From the NCBI GenBank assembly GCA_032173965.1, contig CM063292.1:5966001-6030000 (forward strand): a stretch of 64,000 nt of DNA. Reading direction: 5' to 3'. The notes under the pieces are model-generated. The model was not told where the DNA came from and did not search any database. It worked only from the letters and a program-made list of their open reading frames with translations. A program made the translations under genes and the position numbers. This stretch comes from Sitta carolinensis. Its lineage: Eukaryota > Chordata > Aves > Passeriformes > Sittidae. Of the stretch, positions 36,979 to 48,560 are shown in pieces. Each line of letters begins with the position of its first letter. The stretch's first letter is position 1.

Positions 36979-38339
36979 GAGGGGTGGTTTGAAAGGGGGA
37001 ATTACCCATACCAGCAAAACCCAAATCTTATATTTTTCAGGTAATGTCAATTTGTCTTGCTGCTTTTAACTCCATACAAATTACTAGACAAGTGAAAAAT
37101 AAAGAACTTTAAGTTAGAGATAATCAAAGACAACATTTTCTCATAGGGAGAATAATAGAAGTCTAGAAAGATTGGCTAAGCAGATTTGTTGTCACCGTAC
37201 CAAAGGACAAACCCCAAAATTTACTGTGTACCTCACATTCTGAAAATGGTACAAACCCTGATGGTTCTGGTCCTGGTCATCTTCCCCCATCCTGCTCAGT
37301 TTAAAATGACAAAAAAGAGTTGTTTGGGTTTTTTCATATGCAATTGCACTTTCTCTCCCTTAAAATGAAATGTATTGAAATAATGCTTTTTCTTTGATGG
37401 ACAGTTTTAGAGATAACTCTACTGAAGACATCCAGTTTGACAGTTTCTAGTGTCACAGAATGTTGGGATTTCAGAACACAGATGTGCATTTACTTTTCAT
37501 ACTGATATACTAAGCTCTTGTTTATTAACTTAATTCTATGCTGTGGAATTCAAAGAGTTGGAAAAGCTTTTGTTTAAACTTCTTTTTCCCTAGGATTTTC
37601 AAAATTTCAGTGTAAGCTGTCTGCAGGTTTTTTTTTTTTATGCACAGAGCAGTGTGTTAGCCTTTAAGCAACAGTTCAGAACTTTCCCAAATCAGCTATT
37701 GCTCACACAAAATTCAGATGAAGCATTTCCACTACACTTTTCAATTATTCACAATCTGAAACATTAGCTAAAATTGGTCCTAGGAAATCCATTGCCATCA
37801 ATGTGTGTATTTGTGTGTGAGCATGACAGAGACACGTTTGAATGCTGATCTCTCCAAGATGACTCTGCAAACATTATGGCTTCTCCCTTGGACAATAAAA
37901 ACAAACATCTGCTTATTCAATGAAAATAATGAAATTCCGAGTTACCAAAATCAACCCAACTTTGAATGACTCAATCAACAGGGGGAGAAGTTTCTGTGAA
38001 CGATGGGACTGTGCTTTGCAGATATGAAATCTGGGCTGCCTATCTCTCAGTTCTCCTTTACCTCCTTAACAAGTTTAGATGCATAAATAAAATCTAGGAC
38101 ATTCCATTTATATTTTTAACTTCAAACCAAGCATGAGAGAAAGCATTTTGCTGAATGTCAAACTCACACAAATATTACACATTAAAAATGTAGTTGCAAG
38201 ACCATTTTTGAGGTTTCAGTTCCATCAATCACGTTGCCTCTAGTGGGGATCTCTGGATTTCACTCTGAATGGTTTGTGTCCATGCAGCATCATCTACAGC
38301 TCCTTTTCCACTTTTTTCCTTCTTTCCTCACCAATACTG
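36979..38339. other. Gene-less sequence
   Basis: No supported gene or recognised repeat. AT-rich with scattered short frames. Confidence 0.5.
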
Positions 38340-38770
38340 GATAAAAGGGTAGCTATTCACACTATCAAGGATGAAAGCTGACTGGGAAGACTTGCAGAAA
38401 GATCTTATGGTGCTCAGCAACCAGGCAACAAAATGGCAGATGAAACTAAAAGTAGATGAACGATGCATATAGGGAAAAAAATGCAATGTCACGTCTGTAT
38501 CAAACTTGGAATGCAAGAGCAAGATCTTGGGGATGTATGACAGTGATATGAGAACATCAGCTCAATATTCATTGCAATTAAAAATGAAATAGGAAGCTGA
38601 GATTTATTAGGAAAGAAGTAGAGAAGAAAATCAAAGACACAATTCTGCCATTGTAAAAATTGAAGATTATCTGCAGCTTGGACACTGTGAGAAGTTCTGG
38701 TACCCTTGACTTAAAAAAACTGTCACAGCAGTGGAAAGCTACAGAGAAGGGCTAAAGAAATTATTATTGC
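38340..38770 (+). mobile_element. Ancient CR1/L3-type LINE, ORF2 C-terminal remnant
   Basis: The stretch is colinear with the C-terminal part of CR1-clade ORF2. It includes a segment reading Trp-Gln-Met-Lys-Leu-Lys-Val-Asp, like the conserved Trp-Gln-Met-Lys-Phe-Asn-Val-Asp block. It continues with a Gln-Asp-Leu-Gly block (near 38520) and a His-Cys-Glu-Lys-Phe-Trp-Tyr-Pro block (near 38682-38705) corresponding to the family's Cys-Val-Gln-Phe-Trp motif. It closes with a CTACAGAGAAGGGCTAAAG segment. Several stops and frameshifts interrupt it, so it is a non-functional fossil. Orientation is plus. Which CR1/L3 subfamily it belongs to I cannot say. Confidence 0.65.
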
Positions 38771-38796
38771 TGTGGAATAATATATTGCTGTGGAAT
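38766..38796. repeat. 18-bp-period tandem duplication
   Basis: ATTGCTGTGGAAT occurs twice with an 18-base period just beyond the LINE remnant. Confidence 0.7.
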
Positions 38797-40036
38797 TCTG
38801 TACACAATTAACTTCTGCATCTTCATCCTCACAGGGGCAGCTGAGCAGGGATGTGCTCGTGGCCCCAGAGCTGTGAGCAGCTTGGAGAGGGGGAACGGGG
38901 ACAGAGAGCCTCACACAGCACAGGAGCTGGATGCAGCTTCCAAGCTCAGAACAACTCAAAGGAGTCACTAAATTTTTCATGCAATATGGAGTCAGGCTGT
39001 TAAATCCTTCCCACAAGTCACTATGGATGCTAAAAGTTCACAAGGCAAAAATTAACAAAGTAATATTAAGTATTGGAGGCTGGGAGATATTGGGTTTTTG
39101 GAAAAACTCTTTACTGTTTGCTTTCTCTTTCTATGGCTTCTGTTCTTCCCATTTGTTAGAGCAAGTGCATTCAGATGGTTTGGAATTTGATCTATCCCTG
39201 TATGGGCATTTTTTATGAAAAACTGCCACACATGAAATGCTTCAACAAAAGAAAATGGGAGGGATTGGATTGAGAGGTGGGTGAGAATCAAAATATGCTG
39301 AATAAACCTGAATAATGGCTCAAACAGGTTCTTTTCCCCTGAAGATTTAAAAATAAGCATGGCTGTCTATATTTTACCAATAAAATATACCAAAAAATAT
39401 ACCAAAACATACCAAAAAGCTAGGTCAGCCTTTTGCTTTGTTACATCCTCCCTTTCTTTTTCACCAAGTTTTGGGCTAACAAAGTTTGATTTAAAAAACA
39501 AATCCCTCCATGGATGGCACCTGGCAGCTTTCTTACACCTGCAGCAAAAAGCACAGGGCTTCCCTAGGACAGACCCTTCCTACACAAAAATGATGATGTA
39601 AAATCCCATTTTTCTTCTCCTCATACCCCAAAGGATTCTCTGCTGCAACCACAGAGTGTCCCATACCCAAAATGATGGTATCAGGCCCCTGGGGCACAAG
39701 CCCTGTCCTTCAATACTTTATTGGAATAAATGTAGGTTTAATGCCTTAACTACAAATGAATCAAATGCAACATTTAATACAATAATCATCCTTAGGAAGA
39801 AATGGAGATTGTGGACTGGTGGCAACATTAACCTGGGGGATCACTTCCATCTTGCCTTTTTTATGCATTTTTTACAGCTCTGCACACAGATCATTGCAAA
39901 TGGAAACCCCTTTCAGATCTTTTTTCTCTTTTCTTTTAGCAAATGTGGGTTCAGCTGTTGCAGAGATCAACGCAACACTCCCTGTTCAAAATGTACTCTC
40001 TTGATAGAAAAATACAGTACAGTTAGCATTTTAGCC

Positions 40037-40061
40037 AAAAAAAAAAAAAAAAAAAAAAAAA
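40037..40061. repeat. Poly(A) run, 25 A
   Basis: A homopolymer of 25 A without a recognisable retroposed body. Confidence 0.9.
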
Positions 40062-41217
40062 GTCAGATAATGCTATCTATGCTACTTGTCCTCCTCCTTT
40101 ACTTCAGTACAGCTATCCTGGGGTGACCTCTTGTCCCTTCCTTTTAAACAGAACTAAAGCATTGCCAACAGCACCCAGGGCAGGAATCAGAGCCAAAACT
40201 ATCTCCCGCAGAAAAAAGCACTATGGAGATGTAGTTAACAGGGGAGCCCTCAGTTTAACAACAAACACCCACTTGGAAAGGCAGACAAACACAAAAATCC
40301 ATCCCAAAACTATATTTCTTTGGGAATTTTGGTTTTGCTGTTGATCTTCTCATTCTCATCAGTTAAAATCACCTGAGAGTGGATATATCCCAGTCCTCTT
40401 TATTTTTAGGTCTGGTTGAACAGTATTCAATACCATTCAGCACCATATTTTTCTGAAGATCATGTCTTGGTTTACTGCCAATGTCCTTGATCAGAGCACA
40501 GAAGCATTTACTTAGGAAAATAACATTAAATGGCAGCCCATGGCAACAATAACGGCTCCATCACCAGAATACACTCACAGAGGATGCATGGGTGGCTCGA
40601 TGGCCCTGAACACTTAAGTACATTTTTTTCCTTTCAATTCCCTCTGGTACATTAATTTTTATTGATAGCTTATAGCTATGGCAAGTGGTCTTGGTTTTAC
40701 TAACTTGCAGGACTGAAGAATATCACTCATGTGGAAAAAAAAAAAAATCCCAACATAACAACAAGCTGCTTGGCCACCAGGCTGTGTGTTTCTTTTTTGA
40801 ACCACAAGACTTTATTAAATTGGAAAACCAACTTCCAATTTAGGAAGGCTCTTCCCTTCCCTATTTTATCTGCTCACACATTAATTTGGTTTAAAGATTA
40901 AAAACCCCCATATTTTCTCTAATTTCACAGAATCATTCACTGATTTGCACTGCAGACCTGGGTACAAAGTGTAATGGATTTGGGAAATGCACGTTTTCTC
41001 CTTTCTCAACCTATTCTTAGCAGACTGCCTGAATCCTAAGAAAAATTATGCAATAAATAATGTTACATGGAAATGTGAACTTCAATGAGTTGCAGGGAGA
41101 AAGTAAGCAAGCACCACTTCATTAAAAAGATTTTTGATACTGACAAATGTTTCCTTTCCCCTGCATCTTTGCATGTATCACACAAAGGCACCTGTGTCCA
41201 GTTTAATCTTAAAAACA

Positions 41218-41245
41218 TGATCTACTATAATTTTTTAGTAGATCA
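41218..41245. repeat. Perfect 10-bp inverted repeat
   Basis: TGATCTACTA (41218-41227) is matched exactly by TAGTAGATCA (41236-41245) across an 8-base AT-rich spacer. It could form a stem-loop, but no RNA gene is recognised around it. Confidence 0.75.
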
Positions 41246-41838
41246 AAAATACCCAAAATTTTCCATTAGTTTGCATTAAACAACTGGTTTGTGACAAAAA
41301 GACCATGAAAAAAGGTAATGGCATCCAAGCACAGAGAGTTTTCAGTGATCATGGTCTGTAATCGAGTGTTTGTAGAGCCCATGCTGGAGGTTATCCCCTG
41401 AATCCTGATGTTAAGGATCATGCTGAAGTTTGATTGGTTGGTTTTTCCCACTGAAATCTAAAGGGGACTTTATGTTAATCCAGAGTGAATCCAATTTCTG
41501 CTATTTCTACATACGTGACATAAAAATGACCTTGCATTGTTACACAGCCACACAGCTGCATATCAGCAGCCAGAAATCTGGAACACGTGGAAATTGCTGA
41601 GTCAAGCCTTTAAAAGTAACACACACATTAGTAATGCTAATGATACTTGAAAATAAGTGTTCAAAAAAAATATCAGTGCATTACAACTCTCCCATTACAA
41701 ACCCCAGAGCTCTTATAAAACAAGTGCTCTTCCAGTGAACAAGAAAGTAGCTCTGTCCTCCTGTGTGGTTTATCTTTCACTGAAACATCACCACATACCC
41801 TGATTCAACCTGCACAGGCACGAAGAGCACAGAACAGC

Positions 41839-41960
41839 CACAGAATCACAGAGGTTGGAAAAGACCTCCAAGGGTGATCAAGTCCAACCTTTGACCTAAT
41901 ACTATATTGTGCAATGCCACACTTACTCTTTTTTAAATATTTTCAGTCATCCCATGGCTC
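41839..41960 (-). mobile_element. Avian CR1 LINE, decayed 3' end
   Basis: The left part gives the reverse complement of the CR1 3' terminus (CACAGAATCACAGAGGTTGG, AAGACCTCCAAGG-TGATCAAGTCCAACCTTTGACC). The family's next segment (TGCCAC-CTTACTCTTTTTTAAATA) follows at once, after an apparent small internal deletion. The right limit is blurred by divergence. The copy is non-coding and 5'-truncated, with its 3' end at the left. Confidence 0.85.
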
Positions 41961-41964
41961 CAAG

Positions 41965-44900
41965 AGCCCTGGAATGTGTATTTGACAGTTGTAGAGACTG
42001 ATTTCCCAGGTCTCGGCTTTTAACTTTTTTCATTACATTATACAATGAAATGCCAGATACTGGTCATGATCTAAAAGACAGAAAATAAAATTAAGATGGA
42101 AAATGAGGCTCATCTTCACTCCTAAAATGCAATGGAAGTTTGGATCAGACTGTTAATGATTAGACAAATAAAAATTATTCCACGAGCATCTTCTTTTCCA
42201 ATTTAACAATGATTACAGTGTTACATATTAATTACCTGAACTATTCTCTATTTTAGGGCATCTGTGGTGGGTAGAACTGGAAAAGAGCCTCATTTGCAGA
42301 CTCTGAGCACACAGCTCCAGTGTGGGATCACATCGAGTCCAACAGCAGGACATTTGCCAAGGTAAAGGCTTTTTAGAAAATGAGAGATATAAGCTCTTTT
42401 AATTTGATAATGCATCTAATTTTTATACTCCCACCTTTGTTTTGCCTTTTTTCCACATTTAAATACTCAGAAAGGATGTAATGAAACCTGACTAATCAGC
42501 ATTTTCAGAGATGAATCTGATCTCCAGGAGCTCTTTGGGAAAAATGATTGAGGCACATGGGTTTTCTAGTTCTGATTAGGAATCTGCAATCAAAAATTAT
42601 GTTTACATAAAGAAACTTAAATATTATCAACAGCATTTAGCACTACAGAATTGGCACTAATGATAAAAATTAAGTACTGGTGAATCATATTTTAAAATTT
42701 TAACACTTGAAACAACAACAACAATTTTCCCTTTTAAACACAAGAGCTGTGACTGCCTGATGAAAGTCCCAGAGGTGTTTTCTTCTTCTCTGGAAGGCAT
42801 ATTTCCCTCTAATTAATTAGGGTGAGGGACTGAGGCAAAGTGAAAGGATGAAGCAGAACCTGACTGCTCTCTGCAGCTCTGGCTGTTCTTTATGAACTGC
42901 AGAGAGAAATTTCCCCTGCAAAGGTGTTTTGAGCAGCTGCTCTCAAAGTGGGGCCCCAGCCCCTGGCTCAGTGGAGTCTGAGCTGCACAGGCTCTGTACA
43001 GGCTGGCTCTACACTGACCCACTGGTTTGGCATGGTAGGAAGGCTCAGAATGTCCTGAGAAAGGGCTCAGGATCCCTTTTACTCCTTGCATTGAAACAAA
43101 ATATTGATTGGGACTGCTTTTAATGTGCTTCCTAAGTTAATGGTTGGTTTTCTTTCTTTTCCTTCAAGGATTCCCAGTAGCTGAATTCTAGAAGCAGCTA
43201 ATCGGCTCTGAAAACATCCCAGTCTCTGTGTGACATTTCATATTCATGTGAAAGGAGAAATACATTCTAACTGAATTGAGAAACATCTTTTATAACGGTG
43301 AGAGATAAAGAGGGAAGAGAGAGATTGTTCTACAATCGTATAAAAAGATCTTGGCAAATGATTCTGCTGTACTGAGATTGAATAAGGGATACAGCAGATA
43401 TTTTGTCATTTGTACCCTGGGTTTTTGACTGGCTAGAGCAGCGAGGGAAGTGTTATCATAAACATCTCTGAATTGCTAGAGGAAATTTTATTGTCTGCCA
43501 GATTCACAAATTGAAATCGATCTCCATTCTGCCACTACCAGTTTTGCCAAAGTTTCTGCAAAGTAGACACAACAAAATATGGTAGCCTTTCAGGTTACTT
43601 CTGATTAAATTCATATCATTTGTCTTGAAACAAAAGTTTTTTTTCTTTTTTTTTTTATCTGACTGCAACATATAATTTTAGTCAGCTAACACTAAATTAG
43701 ACACCCACTCAGATTTATTATGATAAGAACATTCAGTAAGCTAATTTCAAGATGATGACTCCTATAAATTCTTATAATTTATTATTTAGTACTTTGGTTT
43801 TTAATCATTAAGTACGTGAAGACTTTGTAGGTCAAACCTGTATTAATGAAGACAGTAATCTATTTTTCAAACTCTCTGCTCCTCACCCACCTTTCAAATT
43901 GTAAATTAACAGAAATATCTTTAAACATATGTAAAAGAACAAAGGGAAAAAATGGGAGTATTTGCAGCACCATTTAACTAACCATTCCTGAGACCGTGTC
44001 TATTAAATCCGCTTCCTCACAATTTTTGCAATTCTTACCAAAGGGAATGCTGAAATCAAACAAAACAAAAGATAGTACTTAAATGAGCAATTTTAATAAT
44101 CAGAACAGCAAAAAATGAATGGAAATTATGCAAAGATAAGCACTAAAGTTTTCATTAGATTGTTACATTAGCACAAATGGGGTCATTTAGAAGAACTTTC
44201 TCTTGCTGGCCACAGGTTTCTGAAGCTTAAATATTAACCATATGAATTTTTTAATAGGCAAGTGAAGATATCAGAGGGGAACTTCTCTTTCACTCAGCCC
44301 CTGCTCAGCACAGGCTGTCGATGGCTGCTCTGGCTGGGAGAGCCTGGAGGGAGCTCTGCTGCCCCACAGGCCTCTGACTATTTGAAACTCCCATTCTGAT
44401 TTTACACATGCTAGTCCTCAGCACATATTGACCTTTTACTTATTATGCTACATCTGTTTGTTTTTACATCTAATGTTTCATTGTCCTCCATTCCCCGGTG
44501 CTTTCATTCCCTGTGAGACATTTAATCCTTACAACAACACTGGACGTTCTTTTCAGAAATGCATGGGGACTCTGAAAATCTGAATATATCACCCACAGTA
44601 CAGCACATTAAACTACTCAAGAATGCTGTAAATCAGTTGAAATGTATTTTTAGGAAGAGCTCCTATAACTATTTCAGATCTCACACGAATGCATTTATCT
44701 TCCATTTGCTGTTGCAAACTTAGTGACTCATTTGTTACTGGGAATAATAGTTGTGTCATTTCTCCATGCAATTAATAAAGCTTTGTGCCATGGGTACTAG
44801 TAAATGAAATTCACAACAGGAAACAAAGCCCTGCAAGCAAACTGCATTGCTAGAGCTGCACCAGGTTACAATGATTCGCTGGTCCTTGCCCCTTTTAACC

Positions 44901-45389
44901 TTCCAGCACATGAAAAAATATTTCCGGGAAATATTTAATATTGTGCGTACATGAATAAACAACATTACAAATAACTTTATTCAGACTGTTGACTGGCTCC
45001 TCCACTGTACAAAATATATTTGGGTTTGATGGAAATTACATGAAGAAGAGTCTCAGCTTCAATCAGATGTATGGAAAAGGACATGGAGGAATCCCAAAAC
45101 AGGACAAAGGATTTTAAAAGATTGAATCCCTCAGGCACTGACTGATTTAGCCATGGAATAAACCACTGGTGATGACCATAGGAGAACCAGAACTAGAGCA
45201 ACAGACTCTAGTCTTGTTGGTCCTCCAGCATTTTCACAATATAAGCTCTGCCAAAAATGATTGTGTCTGGAGAGTGGGTTGGGGAGCATAGGGGACAGGC
45301 AGGAATGTGGAAAGCAAGGAAGGAATTGAGTTTGCTTTTGGCTAGGAAAAAGAATAAAGGCATGGGAAACCACAAGTCAGAATTCTGTA
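41965..45389. other. Gene-less sequence
   Basis: No supported gene. The part 43180-43620 is homopolymer-poor with balanced composition and could be a regulatory element. A GC-richer patch at 42820-43080 has two short overlapping frames, and another small one lies at 44280-44370. No repeat family was recognised. Confidence 0.5.
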
Positions 45390-46010
45390 AGTGTCCTAGA
45401 CCCAAAAGGGGTAAATAAGCCAGAGTCCAAAGGGAGGTGAGGCAATGGCACTGGTCACAAGAAAAGGTAAGAAGGCACAGGTTATTGCAGTCCCAGAGCA
45501 TGGGCACCTTCCCTCTGTGCTGCCTTGGTGAGCACAGCACACACCAACCACAGAAGGGCAGAGGTTTGTGAACCAGACTGACTTCCCACCCATCCCAGCG
45601 TGGGGGGCTCCAGGGACCCTCACCCACACAGAGAGCACAGAGCAAACCTTGGTTCCTCCCTGCCTCCCCAGCTCAGGAATCACCACAGAGCTGAAACACA
45701 GAAAACTTCACGGCCTGGATGTCTCCAGATCTCACTGAAGGGAAGGAAAGCAGGTAACAGAGAAGTCCACCAGCATGAACAGATGAACTTTGGACATTAC
45801 CAAATGTGTAGGGGAAGGGCACTGTGAGAGTGGGCAGCATTTCAAAGCCTCTAACCTCCAGCACTGATGGAGGGAGCTGAGTGGAGTCCCCAGAGCCCTC
45901 TGGGCCATGGTGAGAGGTGGGAGAAGAGGCCAGACATGTTCCCTCACATGCCCTGAAGATCCAGGTCCTGCCTGAGTCCTTCCTAAGACAATGCATGATG
46001 TGTCCCTGAG
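45390..46010. other. GC-rich islet, open on both strands
   Basis: Open frames of up to 145 codons (45208-45645, minus) overlap others on both strands. Pro, Ser, Cys and Trp are common and no domain is recognisable. It resembles the other GC-rich islets in this window. Confidence 0.3.
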
Positions 46011-48159
46011 TTCATCCATGTTAGAACACATCTGATCAAAATCTACCTACAAGCTATTAAAAACCCCCAAAAACTAGGGTTTTCAATATTTGGATACTAA
46101 TACTTTACACTTGGTGGGTCCCCCCTTCCTCTACATCAAATGTAAAAGCAAGACTGTTTTGACAGCAAAACCAACTCAATCATTCATTTACAAATCTTTA
46201 ACAAGATTTTTACCTCCAAAATGGTGGAGATGGCTAAACTGATGACACTGGACCTCAGTGTGATGACTCAAAATGTGTTCTTGACTTCTGCAACTGGAAG
46301 GAATCATGTGATGGGATTTTTAATGATGCTCTAATACTCCAAAATGCAGGTTTTTGAGATGATGGAGGCCAACTTCTTTTGTTTTTGCTGAGAATAAAAC
46401 TGCTCACAGGGCGGCTGGTTTTGGTCTGTACACCCTTCCTGCTGTGGTCTAGACCAAAACCAACTAATCTTTTTACAAAGGCCACTGCACAGCTGTGAAA
46501 TGATAACTTTCAGGCACTGCGGATTTGGGTCATATTTGACCTAATGATCTAGAAGTGAAAGTCTCCTTAATCCCATTACTAACGCTCTGACTCATCCGGC
46601 TCCTGATTCTAAAAATGTCTGCTAAACGCCTTAAAAAGTTACGTTTTAATCTGAGAATATTAATTACCTTTAAAATTATGACTCCCCCATGATTTATAAC
46701 CTCACAGAAAATACTGCATTTTCATATTTGGTTTTGCAATTTTCACTTCTATATACCTATCATTTTCCATTGTTTATTTTCCTTGATTGATGGTAGGGCT
46801 TTGGAGGTTTCCCATTATGAGCCTTATAATTATCGCTGGTAATAGAGAAGCTCTTCCTATTATATTCACTGAGACTGCCCAAATTATTCATTGTAGACCA
46901 TTGGTACAGGACTACAAGGAAATAAGAATTTATTTCCAGTCTCAGGCATATGCTAGATAAGAGGATGTATTTATTTCTCCATGTTTCAAAAGGATTAAGG
47001 TTTGAAAAAATAAATATCACTTAGCTTGTCAGCATGCAGAACATTATGGTGCTGAGTTTAAAGTCCCTTTCCTGGGTTAAGTACGACAAATCTAAAAATG
47101 GGAGGGGGGAAATATCAACTATATCCTTACTCAGCTAAATAAATGAATACTATAAATTTTAGCTGTTAAGCAGGTTTACAGAACAGACTGCACAAAACTG
47201 TATCTTGGCTTTAACACCATAATGTGCTTATTTAGAGAAATGCTACAAAATTCCAGAAGTCCTTGACCCTTGGCTATACCAAGAGCTCACTGAATACATC
47301 ATCTGGGTTTTGCTTAATTACACATAATTAGGAAATGCAATTATGCTTTCAGTGTTACTCTGCCATTAGGAAGGAGTGTAGTGGACAGCAATAACATCAA
47401 TAGGATACAGGTCTTGAAATGAAAAAAAATTACATTCGACCTATACAAACAGACAAAACAGAGGAAGACTACTAAACCTTAACATAAAAAAAAAAGCATT
47501 TTGCTCTTGGCAATAGAAAAATACATGTTTCAGAGGCATTTTTCCAGTCTTTTTGTTCAGAGCATCATTTAATGATATGCTCATTTGCATCAACAATCTG
47601 AGTGTCACCATTTTTTTTCTCAATTACTTTGATATGCTAACTTTCTAACATATTTATGACCCTTTATCATAATTTCATATGCTAAACTTCATCCAGGCCA
47701 CAGATTAGAGAATTACTTTAATTATGTCTTCTCTAACAATTTAAACATTTTCTTTGTGTGCTCCTCCCTGTTCAAGTGGTGCTCAGGCACCATGATTAGG
47801 AATGCTGTCTGCAATAAGCTCATTCCCAAAGCAAAATTTACAGGGCTTGGTAACGTGGGATGGCAGCTATTTCACGCCTTGATGACTGCCCACCAAAGAA
47901 AACAGAAAGTAGATGAATGCAAGTTGACAAAAGAGATATAAGGAAAAGAGATCTGATCATCTACTACACCACACTTCTGCTGCTTTTGTTTATCATGCTT
48001 TAACTGCCCATTATAGCAACCAGCTATAATAAAATAACACACTCCATTAAATAGATGCGTTACTTGTAATGTTTGTTCAGTGCTGAGGAATATTTCACCA
48101 AAGTATAATTTAATAATATGGCATTTAGTCTTTCATTGGGCTTTGCCCTCCAAAACTTC
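46011..48159. other. Gene-less sequence
   Basis: No supported gene. TAAT-rich parts (about 46560-46700 and 46790-46900) have an enhancer-like composition that is not verifiable here. Short random frames only. Confidence 0.5.
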
Positions 48160-48560
48160 ATGGAAAGACAAGGGTGAGGTGAGCTGCAGGCAGCCCTGAG
48201 GGGTGGAGGTGGTTGCACAGCGAGGCAGAGGGCTGGCCTAGACTGTGCTCCCAGTCTCCAGGGAATCCTCTTCTGCCACACTATGAGAGCTTCCAGATCA
48301 AGTTCCAGCTTGCAGGTCAAGCACAGGCAGAAGTGACTCTCCCAAATGCAGCCTGCAGCCCTTTGGAGGGGACCTGTGGCACAGAGGATGTCAGGAGCCT
48401 CTGGGGGTCCCTGGGCTCAGCCCCTCAGTGCCAGCAGGACCTAAGAACTCAGAGCCACTGTCCCATCCTTCTGCCCCCCACACCAGTCCCAGACCCAGAG
48501 GCTCCAGTGGGAGAGCACAGAAATACATCTCTCAGCCACTGGCCCTTGGTACAGTCACCC
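48160..48560. other. GC-rich islet
   Basis: A GC-richer stretch open for 125 codons on plus (48213-48590, not starting at ATG) and 86 on minus. No recognisable protein or repeat. Confidence 0.3.

Larger units (their letters stand above)
38800..41838. other. Gene-less sequence
   Basis: No supported gene. It contains a degenerate ATACCAAAA array (about 39383-39420), an A25 run (40037-40061) and open frames of up to 156 codons (39656-40126) that start at GTG and run through the A-run. These look like chance frames. Confidence 0.5.

Noticed and set aside
36706..37050. Frames encoding Lys/Arg or Phe/Ser strings
   Set aside because: They are translations of the GAAAAA microsatellite and have no protein meaning.
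39656..40126. 156-codon plus-strand frame
   Set aside because: It opens at GTG, crosses a 25-A homopolymer, has no domain and overlaps other frames. Chance is the best explanation.
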